Source: Methanobacteriota archaeon
GTDB lineage: Archaea; Halobacteriota; Methanomicrobia; Methanomicrobiales; Methanomicrobiaceae
Assembly: GCA_023396365.1 (NCBI GenBank)
Contig: JAEWWL010000006.1
Span: 1 to 55,454, forward strand
Length of the DNA: 55,454 nt
Direction: 5' to 3'
Part shown: positions 1-8,251 of the stretch, piece by piece
How the letters are laid out: the number at the start of each line of letters is the position of its first letter
Position numbering within the stretch: the first letter of the stretch is position 1
The notes under the pieces: model-generated
Seen by the model: only the letters and a program-made list of their open reading frames with translations
What the model was told of the DNA's origin: nothing
The model's database searches: none
Position numbers and translations under genes: made by a program

Positions 1-254
1 TAGACAACAACATTAATCCAATTTTAGCCAGAGTTAAACATCCTCAGACAAATGGCAAAATTGAGAAATGGTTTCATACTTATCAGAGGTTTAGAAGAGA
101 GTTTGATTCTCTGGAAGAGTTTGTCTATTGGTATAACAACAGGCCGCATGGATCATTAAATTTTCATGAGCTGGAAACTCCTGAACAAGCATTCTGGAGA
201 AGACTTTCAGAAGAAGCAAAGATGGGGATTGCAACAAGATTATTCAATTTTTGA
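1..254 (+). CDS. IS transposase, C-terminal fragment (IS481-like, rve/DDE integrase core)
   Basis: The reading frame is open from the window edge (first full codon at 3) to TGA at 252-254, giving about 83 residues. It shows the C-terminal signature of DDE integrase-core transposases: HPQTNGKIEKW, then FVYWYNNRPHGSL, then ETPEQAFW, the segment that carries the last catalytic Glu (in NGKIEKW). The rest of the gene lies outside the window, so I cannot say whether the element is intact. No clear terminal inverted repeat is visible downstream before the next gene at 342. Family assignment to IS481-like is from motif style only; other rve-type IS families are possible. Confidence 0.8.
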   Translation, partial: DNNINPILARVKHPQTNGKIEKWFHTYQRFRREFDSLEEFVYWYNNRPHGSLNFHELETPEQAFWRRLSEEAKMGIATRLFNF

Positions 255-341
255 GGTGAAGTTAAAATGTCAGAATATAAGTACTCAAAAAAGCGAAATA
301 ATTTCAGGACAAAACACAAATTTCGATGATTAGGTCATGAG

Positions 342-1040
342 ATGTATAAAAAAAAGAAAAGTTATCTATTCAGCATCAAAAGATGTTGCAGTGGGCAATG
401 GCGGATGGGAAAAAGATTTTTACTTCGCGTTATAGTTACAGGATTAATATTAATCCTTTTTATGCTGTTTGTATCAGTTCTGATTAATGTCGCCGGCATT
501 TATGACCCTAATCTTAACCTGCTGGTTTTTATTGTTCCGATTCTGATTGTATATATCGGCACAGGCGGTGAAGAATCCGATATCACAGGTTTGAATGTAA
601 AAGAGAGCAGTCTTAAAGAATGTAATTCTAAAGAAAGCAATCCTGCAAAAATTAATTCTTCAGAAAGTAATTCTGCAAAATGTAATTCTACCCAATGTAA
701 TTCTGCACAAAGTAATTCTACAGGAAGTAAATTCCCGGAAAATATTTATCACGAAAAAAATTATGCGGCCCTGATAATTGCATCTGGTGTGCCGTTTATT
801 ATTTTTGCCCTGTTAATCCCGCTTATTCAGATTATAATTTCAAAAGAATTAGTTTATGAAACATTTTATGAAATAACTGCTGCATATTTTAATTCTGTGC
901 GTTATCATCTGCCTGCAGCTTTTGGTCTTGGCATTGCAGGAATCGGAGGTTTTTTGAAGACAAAATCAATCCCGGTCTCTCTTTTGTGCCTGACGGCATC
1001 TCCGTTTATCAGCATTTTAAACACAGCAGGGACTTTGTAA
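342..1040 (+). CDS. hypothetical membrane protein with a Ser/Asn/Cys pentapeptide-repeat loop
   Basis: A 232-residue protein of unknown function. It has hydrophobic segments near residues 27-50 and 58-72, a hydrophilic loop of about 50 residues, then further hydrophobic segments near 145-167 and 190-230. The loop is built of 5-residue units of the kind CNSKE, SNSAK, CNSTQ, CNSAQ, SNSTG, encoded by a 15-bp tandem repeat. The ATG at 342 has only a weak AGGT upstream; the Met at residue 22 (405) is an alternative start and would remove the basic, two-cysteine N-terminus. It lies directly after the IS fragment and begins a run of four small membrane-protein genes. Not recognised as a named family. 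Confidence 0.6.
   Translation: MYKKKKSYLFSIKRCCSGQWRMGKRFLLRVIVTGLILILFMLFVSVLINVAGIYDPNLNLLVFIVPILIVYIGTGGEESDITGLNVKESSLKECNSKESNPAKINSSESNSAKCNSTQCNSAQSNSTGSKFPENIYHEKNYAALIIASGVPFIIFALLIPLIQIIISKELVYETFYEITAAYFNSVRYHLPAAFGLGIAGIGGFLKTKSIPVSLLCLTASPFISILNTAGTL
606..740 (+). repeat. 15-bp tandem repeat inside a coding region
   Basis: Nine consecutive 15-bp units run in frame from 606 to 740, with the core pattern (a/t)gtaattctgcaaaa. They encode five-residue units rich in Ser, Asn, Cys and Lys/Gln. Units diverge mainly at codon 1 (Ser/Cys/Ile) and codons 4-5, so this is an ageing repeat and not a recent perfect expansion. Confidence 0.85.
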
Positions 1041-1286
1041 TTCTTTTTATGAAACAATTTTTTAAAAAATATTGCATAAAGCTTTTTTTCATTACGGCTT
1101 TAAAATTCTGATAAATTTAACATAAATCTTTTATTATAAAAAGAGAAATGTAATTAGTCAGAGATCAGAAAAGTGAAAAACTGCTATACCTTTTTTTTGG
1201 AGGCGGCCGGTTTTTTTTGCAGCATTCTTTGATATAACAAGGGGGTCAGATAACTGAATAAAATTTTTAAAAACCCGCTATATGTA

Positions 1287-1838
1287 TTGGTAAATCCTTT
1301 ATCAGCGGTCAGAAGTTTTAAAGGCAGTTCATTAAAAGAGGATCTTTTATTTTTTATCTTCACCGCATTTATCGGATCAGTTCTTTATCTTATAGCATAT
1401 TTTATAGCTAATGCAGACTCTGAAATGTTTTCTGCCGGCAGCAGCGCAATTTTAGGAGCTGTTGTTTTATTTGCTTCGGTTTTTTTTTCATTTGTCACAG
1501 GCGGCATTTTTCTGATTCTTATAATTAGTTTGATTTTACAGTTTCTTCTGTTATTTACCAAAGACGGTGCAGGGAATTTTGAAGATACCTTAAAAGGAGT
1601 TATTTACTCAGCCTCACCTGTGATAATTTTTATCTGGATTGTAAATTTTTTGGAAGTTTATTATGCATTGCTGCTGCTTTTGGTCTGGTTTGCCGCATTA
1701 ACATGGATCTGCCTGAAGGTTTTAAAAGATAAAAATAATCCCCGGTCAGTTGTGGTTACCTTTATTGTAAGTGCCATCCTTTTTGGACTTATTTATTATA
1801 ATTATGGAATAAGCAGGTGTCTTTCATGCATGGGATAA
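1287..1838 (+). CDS. Yip1-like integral membrane protein
   Basis: A 183-residue, almost wholly hydrophobic protein with about five membrane segments and a short Cys-containing tail (SRCLSCMG). The pattern resembles archaeal Yip1-family proteins, whose function is unknown. The listed start is a TTG with no good ribosome site. The frame is open upstream to 1254, and the extra residues (NKIFKNPLYVLVNPLSAV) look like a genuine Yip1 N-terminus, so the true start may be a rare codon near 1254-1263, behind GGGGG at 1241-1245. A second Yip1-like gene is at 42250-42882. The family call is moderate. Confidence 0.6.
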   Translation: MVNPLSAVRSFKGSSLKEDLLFFIFTAFIGSVLYLIAYFIANADSEMFSAGSSAILGAVVLFASVFFSFVTGGIFLILIISLILQFLLLFTKDGAGNFEDTLKGVIYSASPVIIFIWIVNFLEVYYALLLLLVWFAALTWICLKVLKDKNNPRSVVVTFIVSAILFGLIYYNYGISRCLSCMG

Positions 1839-1876
1839 TCCGGAGTTTATAAAATTTCAATTGATGAGGAAAAACC

Positions 1877-2029
1877 ATGAAATCTTCTAGAATTTTTATT
1901 TTCACCAGTTTATTTCTGCTTCTTATGATGGTTCAAACAGATGACTATGGTATTTATCCCGCCTTTGCCGGTTTATTTATAATGATTGGTTTTTATTATA
2001 TCTTTAGGAATTTTGGGTGTTGCAAATGA
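1877..2029 (+). CDS. small membrane protein, 50 aa
   Basis: An ATG at 1877 preceded by GATGAGGAAAAACC opens a 50-codon frame ending in TGA at 2027-2029. The product is two hydrophobic stretches (about residues 5-18 and 27-44) with the short hydrophilic hinge QTDDYG and ends in FGCCK. The TGA overlaps the ATG of the next gene in an ATGA junction, which argues for translational coupling and that this is a real gene. No family recognised. Confidence 0.55.
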   Translation: MKSSRIFIFTSLFLLLMMVQTDDYGIYPAFAGLFIMIGFYYIFRNFGCCK

Positions 2030-2895
2030 ATATTCTGACTGGTTTTTTTGATTATGTCGTAAATTCGCTTGTTCTTTTAAGCATAGTCTTTGGGATAGTT
2101 TCTGTTATTGCATATCTTTTGCTAATGCAGATAAAAGATGAAAAAATACAGCTGCTGACAGCTTTTGGAGCAGGGGTGCTGTTTACCTCAGCATCCGGTC
2201 TTTTATTTGAATCGAATCTTGCAGGCAGTATTTTGCAGACGGCAGGAGCAGTTTTAATAATTCTCACACCTGTTATCGCATTCAAAGGATACCTGCAAAA
2301 AAACGATATAATTCCTGCTGTATTTATTGCATCTGTAATATATCCCTGTTATTTTCAGTCCGCACAGTTTATGTGCAGCGGATATTACCCACGTTATCTG
2401 GCAGTTTTAGGTGATATTGCAGGTCCGCTATTTCTTTCATTGTCGGCAATGGGTCTTTTTATTTTTGTCAGGAGAGTTTTTGACAGTCAAAAGTCTAAAA
2501 AAGTCTTTGTTTTTCTTTTAATATTTTTAATTCCTGCAATAATTTTTTTAATCTGGTCTGCTGCATCGGCATCGGCTGCTGTACTGATATTTTTATCGGC
2601 AAATGAGCTGAAAAAAGAATTTCAGAATTGTGGCGGAATAATTTTCCCGGCGGCTTTGTTTATTTCAGCAGCGATTTTTGCACTGCCATGGCAGTACTTA
2701 AAGGAAATACCCTGCATCCTGAATTTTTTTCCGTTATGGATAATTCCTCTGCTTTCTGTCTCACTTGCATCAGCAGGGATTGTTTATTTATTCGAAATGA
2801 AAAGACCAATAAAACAGGCTGAAATTTTAGTATTCATATTAGCGTTTTGCATCTGTGCAGTTCTTTTGTTTCTTTTCGGATTTGGCGGGCATTAA
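2026..2895 (+). CDS. hypothetical polytopic membrane protein
   Basis: About 289 residues with nine or so hydrophobic segments along the full length and very short loops; no catalytic motif is visible. I choose the ATG at 2026, which overlaps the stop of the 50-aa gene by four bases, over a GTG nine bases upstream. It forms a probable operon with the 50-aa gene and perhaps the Yip1-like gene. It ends 13 bases from the convergent serS stop. Function unknown. Confidence 0.65.
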   Translation: MNILTGFFDYVVNSLVLLSIVFGIVSVIAYLLLMQIKDEKIQLLTAFGAGVLFTSASGLLFESNLAGSILQTAGAVLIILTPVIAFKGYLQKNDIIPAVFIASVIYPCYFQSAQFMCSGYYPRYLAVLGDIAGPLFLSLSAMGLFIFVRRVFDSQKSKKVFVFLLIFLIPAIIFLIWSAASASAAVLIFLSANELKKEFQNCGGIIFPAALFISAAIFALPWQYLKEIPCILNFFPLWIIPLLSVSLASAGIVYLFEMKRPIKQAEILVFILAFCICAVLLFLFGFGGH

Positions 2896-2908
2896 TTATA
2901 AAAAAATT

Positions 2909-4186
2909 TTAGAGAGTCTCAGCGCCGTTCATGTACGGCCTTAAGACCTTTGGAATTACAACTGTTCCGTCCTCTTCCTGATAATTTTCAAGAATTGCAC
3001 GAAGAGTCCTTGTCGTTGCAACCGCTGTGCTGTTTAGTGTGTGCAGACTGTATTTGCTCTCAAAGTCGTGGGCATCCCTTGCCCGGATATTAAGCCTGAC
3101 CGACTGGTACGCAGTGCAGTTTGAGCATGAGACAACCTCTCTGTATGCACTTTCACGCGGCATCCAGACCTCTATGTCGTATTTCTTCGCCGCAACCGTT
3201 CCGATATCTCCGGTGCAGATATTTACAACGTGATATGGAAGACTAAGCATCTGGAAGATATCCTCAGCGTTTTTCAAAAGCTCCTCATGTAGTGCCCATG
3301 AATCCTCGGGTTTGCAGTAGATGAACTGCTCGACCTTGTGGAACTGGTGAACGCGGAATAAGCCCTTTGTGTCAAGTCCGTGCGATCCTATCTCACGCCT
3401 GAAGCACGGGCTTATTCCGGCAAGCTTTAGGGGTAAGTCTTTTTCCTCAAAGATTTCGCCCATGTACATCGCAGCCATCGGATGCTCGCTTGTTGCGATT
3501 AAAAATTCATCCTCGCCCTCGATAGCATACATTACGTTTTCAAAATCGGCAAGATCGGTTACACCCTCATATGCAGCACGGTTCATCATATAAGGCGGAA
3601 TTACGGGGATGTAGCCGCGCTGTGTGAGTGTGTCTATTGCAAGGCGCTGAAGGGCTAAGTCCATTAATGCCAGGTTTCCCTTCAGCATGTAAAATCCGGC
3701 GCCTGAAATTTTCGCCGCTCTTTCAAACTCGGCAAGGCCCTTTTCGACTGCAAGTTCGCCGTGGTTTTTTAGCTCAAATGAAGGAACTTTCGGCTCGCCC
3801 CAGCGCTTTACCTCAACGTTTTCGGAATCGTCCTTTCCCACAGGAACGCTTTCGTGAAGGATGTTTGGAATACGCATCTGGTAGAACTTAATCTGTCTGC
3901 TAATCTCTTCGAGCTCTTCTTCCTCTTCTTTAATTATGGAAGGAAGATTTTTTGCCTCTTCAAGAAGGGATGAGATATCCCCGCCCTCTTTTTTGGCCTG
4001 CTTTATCTCATTGCTTATTATATTTCTGCGGTTTCGCATTGCGTTTATTTCAGTCTGCATCTGGCGGGATTTGACGTCTTTTAAGAGAAGGTCATCTATC
4101 CATGCAAGTTTCTCTTCATCTCCCCTCTTTTTAAGATCGGCTCTTATTATATCGGGGCTGCTTCGGATAAATTTAAGATCAAGCAT
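2909..4186 (-). CDS. serS: seryl-tRNA synthetase (standard, bacterial/eukaryal-type class II)
   Basis: A 425-residue class II aminoacyl-tRNA synthetase that charges tRNA-Ser in the cytoplasm. The N-terminus (residues 1-100) is the long antiparallel coiled coil that grips the tRNA-Ser variable arm (LDLKFIRSSPDIIRADLKKR, then many Lys/Glu/Arg). Motif 2 appears as CFRREIGSHGLDTKGLFR, followed by HQFHKVEQF; motif 3 near the C-terminus reads TTRTLRAILENYQ. Length and motifs match the ordinary SerRS, not the atypical zinc-dependent form of some methanogens. ATG at 4186 is the only sensible start. It appears to be transcribed alone. Confidence 0.96.
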   Translation of the reverse strand: MLDLKFIRSSPDIIRADLKKRGDEEKLAWIDDLLLKDVKSRQMQTEINAMRNRRNIISNEIKQAKKEGGDISSLLEEAKNLPSIIKEEEEELEEISRQIKFYQMRIPNILHESVPVGKDDSENVEVKRWGEPKVPSFELKNHGELAVEKGLAEFERAAKISGAGFYMLKGNLALMDLALQRLAIDTLTQRGYIPVIPPYMMNRAAYEGVTDLADFENVMYAIEGEDEFLIATSEHPMAAMYMGEIFEEKDLPLKLAGISPCFRREIGSHGLDTKGLFRVHQFHKVEQFIYCKPEDSWALHEELLKNAEDIFQMLSLPYHVVNICTGDIGTVAAKKYDIEVWMPRESAYREVVSCSNCTAYQSVRLNIRARDAHDFESKYSLHTLNSTAVATTRTLRAILENYQEEDGTVVIPKVLRPYMNGAETL

Positions 4187-4313
4187 ACTTGAGTAGTAAT
4201 TTATGTAAATAATATGGGATTATTGTTTTGAGAGAGGGAGGATTTTTCAAAAAATATCCCGCCTGTTTTTCTCTTTGGTTTTGACACATCTTTTTTTTGG
4301 AGGAGATCCTTTT

Positions 4314-4811
4314 CTATCTGAAAATTGGTATCAGCGGTTTTGCCGGATCATATTCATGCTTTAGCGGAGTGGAAAAGTCTGCTGATTTTGTATATTTAAT
4401 CCCTTTTTCATCAGAGTAATTTAAAATAACCCTGCTGTTTCCAATAAGTCTTTCGCAGTTTATTTTTTTCTCTTCGCCTGCTGGAAGCATTTCTATTAAA
4501 AATTCCAGATTAAACGGCAAAACTCCGGCATTAATGTCAAGGGCCGGTTTGTTTCCAAAATTTTCTATTCTAAAACTTCTTCCGTCCTCTCCTGCCAAAG
4601 CTGCAAGAATAGGCCTGTCCATTATTTTTTCAGCAGATTCCGATATTAAAAAGAGCATTATGGCTGTAGCTGATACAATAAGCCCTGCTGCTGCAATGTA
4701 GGGCGATATCAAAGCAAGGGCGGCTGAAGCGATGATTAAGAGTGCGGATGCAATTTTTTTTGATCTTCTCATTGAATCTGAAATTGTCTTTAAAAGAATA
4801 AATACATGCAT
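4314..4811 (-). CDS. hypothetical protein with two N-terminal membrane segments
   Basis: 165 residues: a basic N-terminus, two hydrophobic segments (about 21-38 and 40-56), then a soluble domain of about 100 residues with the beta-rich look of immunoglobulin-like/CARDB modules (FRIENFGNKPALDINAGV). It is divergent from the COG1361-like gene at 5077, so it may be functionally tied to that export module, but this is only context. A start at residue 14 (Met) is also possible. No known family recognised. Confidence 0.5.
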   Translation of the reverse strand: MHVFILLKTISDSMRRSKKIASALLIIASAALALISPYIAAAGLIVSATAIMLFLISESAEKIMDRPILAALAGEDGRSFRIENFGNKPALDINAGVLPFNLEFLIEMLPAGEEKKINCERLIGNSRVILNYSDEKGIKYTKSADFSTPLKHEYDPAKPLIPIFR

Positions 4812-4878
4812 TGTTCAAAGGCGGATATTGTATATCTGCCATTGCAAAAATCACATGGATTTTTTTGTCAGGGGATTT

Positions 4879-4970
4879 AATCTTTGAATTTTTAAATCCC
4901 TGATTCTTTGAATCTTTGAATTTTTAAATCTTTGAGTCTTTCAATCCTTGAATCTTTCAATCAGTGAATC
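4879..4970 (+). repeat. degenerate 8-9-bp tandem repeat (AATCTTTG/GAATCTTT)
   Basis: The space between two divergent genes is filled by repeats of atctttgaat, ctttgaattttt and tctttcaatc, about ten loosely spaced copies from 4879 to 4970. It ends about 105 bases before the likely start of the exported-protein gene (5077). It may be a slippage tract or part of the upstream region. Confidence 0.6.
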
Positions 4971-5076
4971 CGTGTATATGTGCGGAGTTTTCCCCGGCCG
5001 GAAAATGAAAAAAACTGACCCGTTTACTATTAATATATCCTCTGATAAATTTCTGAATCAGACTGTGGAGCTTAAA

Positions 5077-6294
5077 ATGCTTAGATTAATTTCGTTTTTT
5101 TCCCTGGCGATTGTTCTTCTGGCCGGCATATCTTCGGCCGGACTGTATGAGCCGACTGTGATACTATCAGACTATGAGGTGTCGCCTTCTGTTTTGATGC
5201 CCGGCGATACCGGCATGATAACGGTTACACTTTCAAACACGGCATCGGTCTCGACAAAGACTGTAACTGACTCTTATGCAACAACGCAGACTGATATAAA
5301 TCCGACAATTACAGGAGTATATCTTGACGGCGGAAGATACATAGATGTAACCGGCGGAAACTCCGCGTTCTCAGGCGATCTCGGTGCAAAACAGTCTGTA
5401 AAACTTACGTTTGCAATAAAGGCGCCGGATGGCAGGGGGATATATTACGCGGCGCTTCGTGTCGGTGTTAAAGATTCTGAAAACCTTGTGTATCCGATAC
5501 CGATAAACGTTGATATGCCGGTATCATCGCTTAAAAAACCTGTTCTTCTTGTCTCGCAGTCGGGCAGCACAACCCTGGACGCCGGAGAGAAAGGCATTGT
5601 ATCGCTTCACATCTTAAACAGCGGAAAGAGCACAGCAGAGGATATTTTAATAAAAATATCTGAAGAGTCCTCCTCACTTGCGCCCATTGGAAAATCCTCG
5701 TTTCATATCCCTTCCTTAAGCTCTGGCGAATCGAAATCCTTTGACGTCTCTTTCATATCAGATAAAAATATAGAGACCGGAATATCTGAAATCCCCCTGA
5801 TTATCACATACAGCATTGTTGACGGAACAGAGCAGACGCAGGAGGATGCAATTGTTTTAAATGTAATCGGCAGCGGCGAGATTGCAATCGCATCATTAAA
5901 AACCGATCCTGCAAGGGTTATGGAAAACGACAGGTTTGATCTTACAATAAGAATAGAAAACACAGGCACAGGCGATGCAAAATCAACAAAAGCATCGACA
6001 GACCTTCCGTTTACCGGTGGCAGGGAGGCGTTTATCGGAAAAATCCGCCCCGGAAATGATGCTCCTGCCGTATTCACCCTTGATGCAAAAAGCCCCGGCG
6101 ACTACACATACAATTTCACAGTCGTATGGGAGGATGACACGGGAGTTCATGAATCAAAAAATACTCTGACACTTACTGTAAGGCAAAAAGATGACGGAGC
6201 AGGCGCAGCCATTTTGATTTTTATAATTATTGCAGCCGCAGCCGGCGGATACTACTGGTTTGTTTACAGAAAAAAAGAGGAAGAAAAGGCGTAA
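5077..6294 (+). CDS. exported COG1361-type (CARDB/Ig-like) protein with C-terminal anchor
   Basis: A secreted, membrane-anchored protein of about 405 residues. It has a signal peptide (LRLISFFSLAIVLLAGISSAG), three or so repeated beta-sandwich modules, each with a pattern like VSPSVLMPGDTGMITVTLSN or LDAGEKGIVSLHILNSGK, and a C-terminal membrane helix (AGAAILIFIIIAAAAGGYYW) followed by a basic tail. The frame is open upstream to 4948, but the signal peptide and the GTGGAG seven bases before ATG 5077 favour the later start. FtsX-like and LolD-like genes follow within 20 bases, so it is probably the periplasm-side partner of that ABC module. It is a paralogue of the protein at 40772-41929. Confidence 0.75.
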   Translation: MLRLISFFSLAIVLLAGISSAGLYEPTVILSDYEVSPSVLMPGDTGMITVTLSNTASVSTKTVTDSYATTQTDINPTITGVYLDGGRYIDVTGGNSAFSGDLGAKQSVKLTFAIKAPDGRGIYYAALRVGVKDSENLVYPIPINVDMPVSSLKKPVLLVSQSGSTTLDAGEKGIVSLHILNSGKSTAEDILIKISEESSSLAPIGKSSFHIPSLSSGESKSFDVSFISDKNIETGISEIPLIITYSIVDGTEQTQEDAIVLNVIGSGEIAIASLKTDPARVMENDRFDLTIRIENTGTGDAKSTKASTDLPFTGGREAFIGKIRPGNDAPAVFTLDAKSPGDYTYNFTVVWEDDTGVHESKNTLTLTVRQKDDGAGAAILIFIIIAAAAGGYYWFVYRKKEEEKA

Positions 6295-6313
6295 AGGATA
6301 GGAATAATTTCTG

Positions 6314-7525
6314 ATGTTTGATGATCTGAAAGTCTCTTTGTTTCTTGCGGCAAGGGCAACACAGCGTGGAGGCATCGGCCGGGTTTTTATGAACATAGTC
6401 ATAATTGCCCTTGTGCTTACAAATATGGTCTTTCTGCCTTCAATCATCGCAGGCTCAATTGCAATATTCAACCAGCAGAATATCGACTTTATCACATCTG
6501 ATATAGTAATCGAGCCGCGGGAGGATGACAGATATATACAAAACCTCGATGAGCTTCTTGCAGCAGTAAACAGAATTCCGGGCGTTGTCAGGGCATCGCC
6601 GCGATATGAGCAGCCGGCATCGATAGAATTTGAGCAGGATTCTGTAACGATTGGAATCACGGCAGTTGATCCAAGGGACGAACAGGAGGTCACAAAGTTT
6701 CATGAGGTTGTGGCAGACGGCAACTTCTTAGGAAGCGGGGATTTGGATTCGATAATTCTCGGCAGACTTGTTGCCGGTGAAAAGGACAAAACCGGGGATT
6801 TTTACCCGTCTCTTGGCGGTGCAAAAACAGGAGACACTGTTACTGTAAGATACACAAACGGAGTTGTGCGTGAATACAGGATTAAGGGAATTTTCAACAC
6901 AAAATCATGGACTGCCGATTACATGGCGATTGTAACCTGGGATGAGATGAACTCTGTTCTGGGTTATGAGAACAATGTCGCAGACAAGGTTCTTGTAAAG
7001 ACATACGGAGAGGGTGAGAATGCCAAAGATGTAAAGAGAAGCATAATGGAATTTGGCATCGGCGAGGATGTAAAGACATGGGAGGATTCTCTTCCTGATG
7101 CTGTTACAGAATCGGTTGAGTCGTTTAACATAATAAACCAGATAAGCGTTGCCGGAAGCCTTTTAATTGCCGTTGTTCTGATTTTTATTATGACAACAAT
7201 CCGGGCCTTTAACAACAGAAAGCAGATTGGAATTTTAAAGGCAATCGGAATTAAAAAAAGTGTGATAATAAATTCCTATGTGATTCAGGTAATTTTTGTA
7301 TGCCTGATTGGATCACTGCTTGGATTTTTAATGCTTGAGATGATGACTGCCTATTTTACCGCATATCCGATGGAGTTTCCTGACGGCAATGTGATTCCGA
7401 TTGTGGATTACAAAGCGCTAATTGAAAATACAGCTCTTTTGTTTTTGTCATCCGCAATTGCCGGATATATTCCGGCATGGAGAATTACGCAGGAGAATAT
7501 TCTTGATGCGATGAGAGGTGCCTGA
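6314..7525 (+). CDS. ABC transporter permease, FtsX/MacB/LolC-like
   Basis: 403 residues in the MacB/LolC layout: one N-terminal helix (about 22-45), a large external domain (about 50-270, the MacB_PCD-type region, e.g. IVIEPREDDRYIQNLDELL), then three C-terminal helices around 275-300, 320-345 and 375-395 (FtsX domain, NRKQIGILKAIGIKKSVI). Such permeases work as dimers that couple ATP hydrolysis to mechanical movement outside the membrane; the cargo here is unknown. It sits 19 bases after the COG1361-like gene and overlaps the ATPase gene by 8 bases. Confidence 0.85.
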   Translation: MFDDLKVSLFLAARATQRGGIGRVFMNIVIIALVLTNMVFLPSIIAGSIAIFNQQNIDFITSDIVIEPREDDRYIQNLDELLAAVNRIPGVVRASPRYEQPASIEFEQDSVTIGITAVDPRDEQEVTKFHEVVADGNFLGSGDLDSIILGRLVAGEKDKTGDFYPSLGGAKTGDTVTVRYTNGVVREYRIKGIFNTKSWTADYMAIVTWDEMNSVLGYENNVADKVLVKTYGEGENAKDVKRSIMEFGIGEDVKTWEDSLPDAVTESVESFNIINQISVAGSLLIAVVLIFIMTTIRAFNNRKQIGILKAIGIKKSVIINSYVIQVIFVCLIGSLLGFLMLEMMTAYFTAYPMEFPDGNVIPIVDYKALIENTALLFLSSAIAGYIPAWRITQENILDAMRGA

Positions 7526-8204
7526 AATTATATCGGCAGAAAATCTTACAAGGACTTATCTGATGGGGCTTGTTGAGGTCAATGCCTTAAGAGGAGTTTC
7601 GGTTGAGATTAAAAGAGGTGACTTTGTCGGGATTATGGGGCCTTCGGGCTCGGGGAAATCGACACTTCTTCATATTCTCGGACTTTTGGATAAGCCGACT
7701 GAAGGGATGCTGAAAATTTTTGGAAAAAATGTTCTTTCTATGAACGATGAAGAGAAGGGACGCTTCCGGCTCTTAAAATTCGGTTTTATCTTTCAGGATT
7801 ATGCCCTTGTCCCTGAGCTTACAGCTCTTGAAAATGTTATTCTTCCGGCAATGGCAAAGGGCATGCCCTTTGATGAGTGTGTGGAGAAAGGAACTGAATA
7901 CCTAAGCTTAGTCGGGCTTGAGAAACGTGGCAGTCATATTCCGGCCGAGCTTTCCGGAGGCGAGCAGCAGAGATCTGCTATTGCAAGGGCGCTTGTAAAC
8001 AGCCCGGAGATTATCTTTGCAGATGAGCCGTGCGCAAATCTTGATACAGAAAATTCCCGTGCTGTATTAGAGCTTTTTAAAAAGATAAGCGGGGAGACTG
8101 AGAGGACTATTATTATGGTCTCGCATGAGGAGTGGCATAAGGAGTATTTTGAAAGGCTGATTCTTTTAAGGGACGGCAAAGTCTCTTCTGATTCGTATCT
8201 TTAG
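7518..8204 (+). CDS. ABC transporter ATP-binding protein, LolD/MacB-type
   Basis: 228 residues with a complete ABC core: Walker A GPSGSGKST (about 40-48), Q-loop FIFQDYALVPELT, signature LSGGEQQRSAIARAL, Walker B IIFADEPCANLD and H-loop MVSHEEW. The short length and the MGPSGSGKSTLLHILG/LDKPTEG context are typical of the LolD/MacB subfamily partnered with FtsX-like permeases. The start is a GTG that overlaps the permease stop by 8 bases, indicating translational coupling. It completes module A; module B is at 38897-41929. Confidence 0.88.
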   Translation: MPEIISAENLTRTYLMGLVEVNALRGVSVEIKRGDFVGIMGPSGSGKSTLLHILGLLDKPTEGMLKIFGKNVLSMNDEEKGRFRLLKFGFIFQDYALVPELTALENVILPAMAKGMPFDECVEKGTEYLSLVGLEKRGSHIPAELSGGEQQRSAIARALVNSPEIIFADEPCANLDTENSRAVLELFKKISGETERTIIMVSHEEWHKEYFERLILLRDGKVSSDSYL

Positions 8205-8251
8205 TCAGGGGCAGGGAAAAAATATTACATCTTTTAAATCTATTCTCTTTT

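Noticed and set aside
267..329. 20-residue, very basic ORF (MSEYKYSKKRNNF...) just after the transposase stop
   Set aside because: Too short to judge, no ribosome site that stands out, and it lies in what may be the IS end.
3628..4196. Long plus-strand frames opposite serS, and similar antisense frames over comDE, the DUF39 gene, pgk and copA
   Set aside because: They are shadows of strongly conserved genes and lack starts, ribosome sites or recognisable domains.
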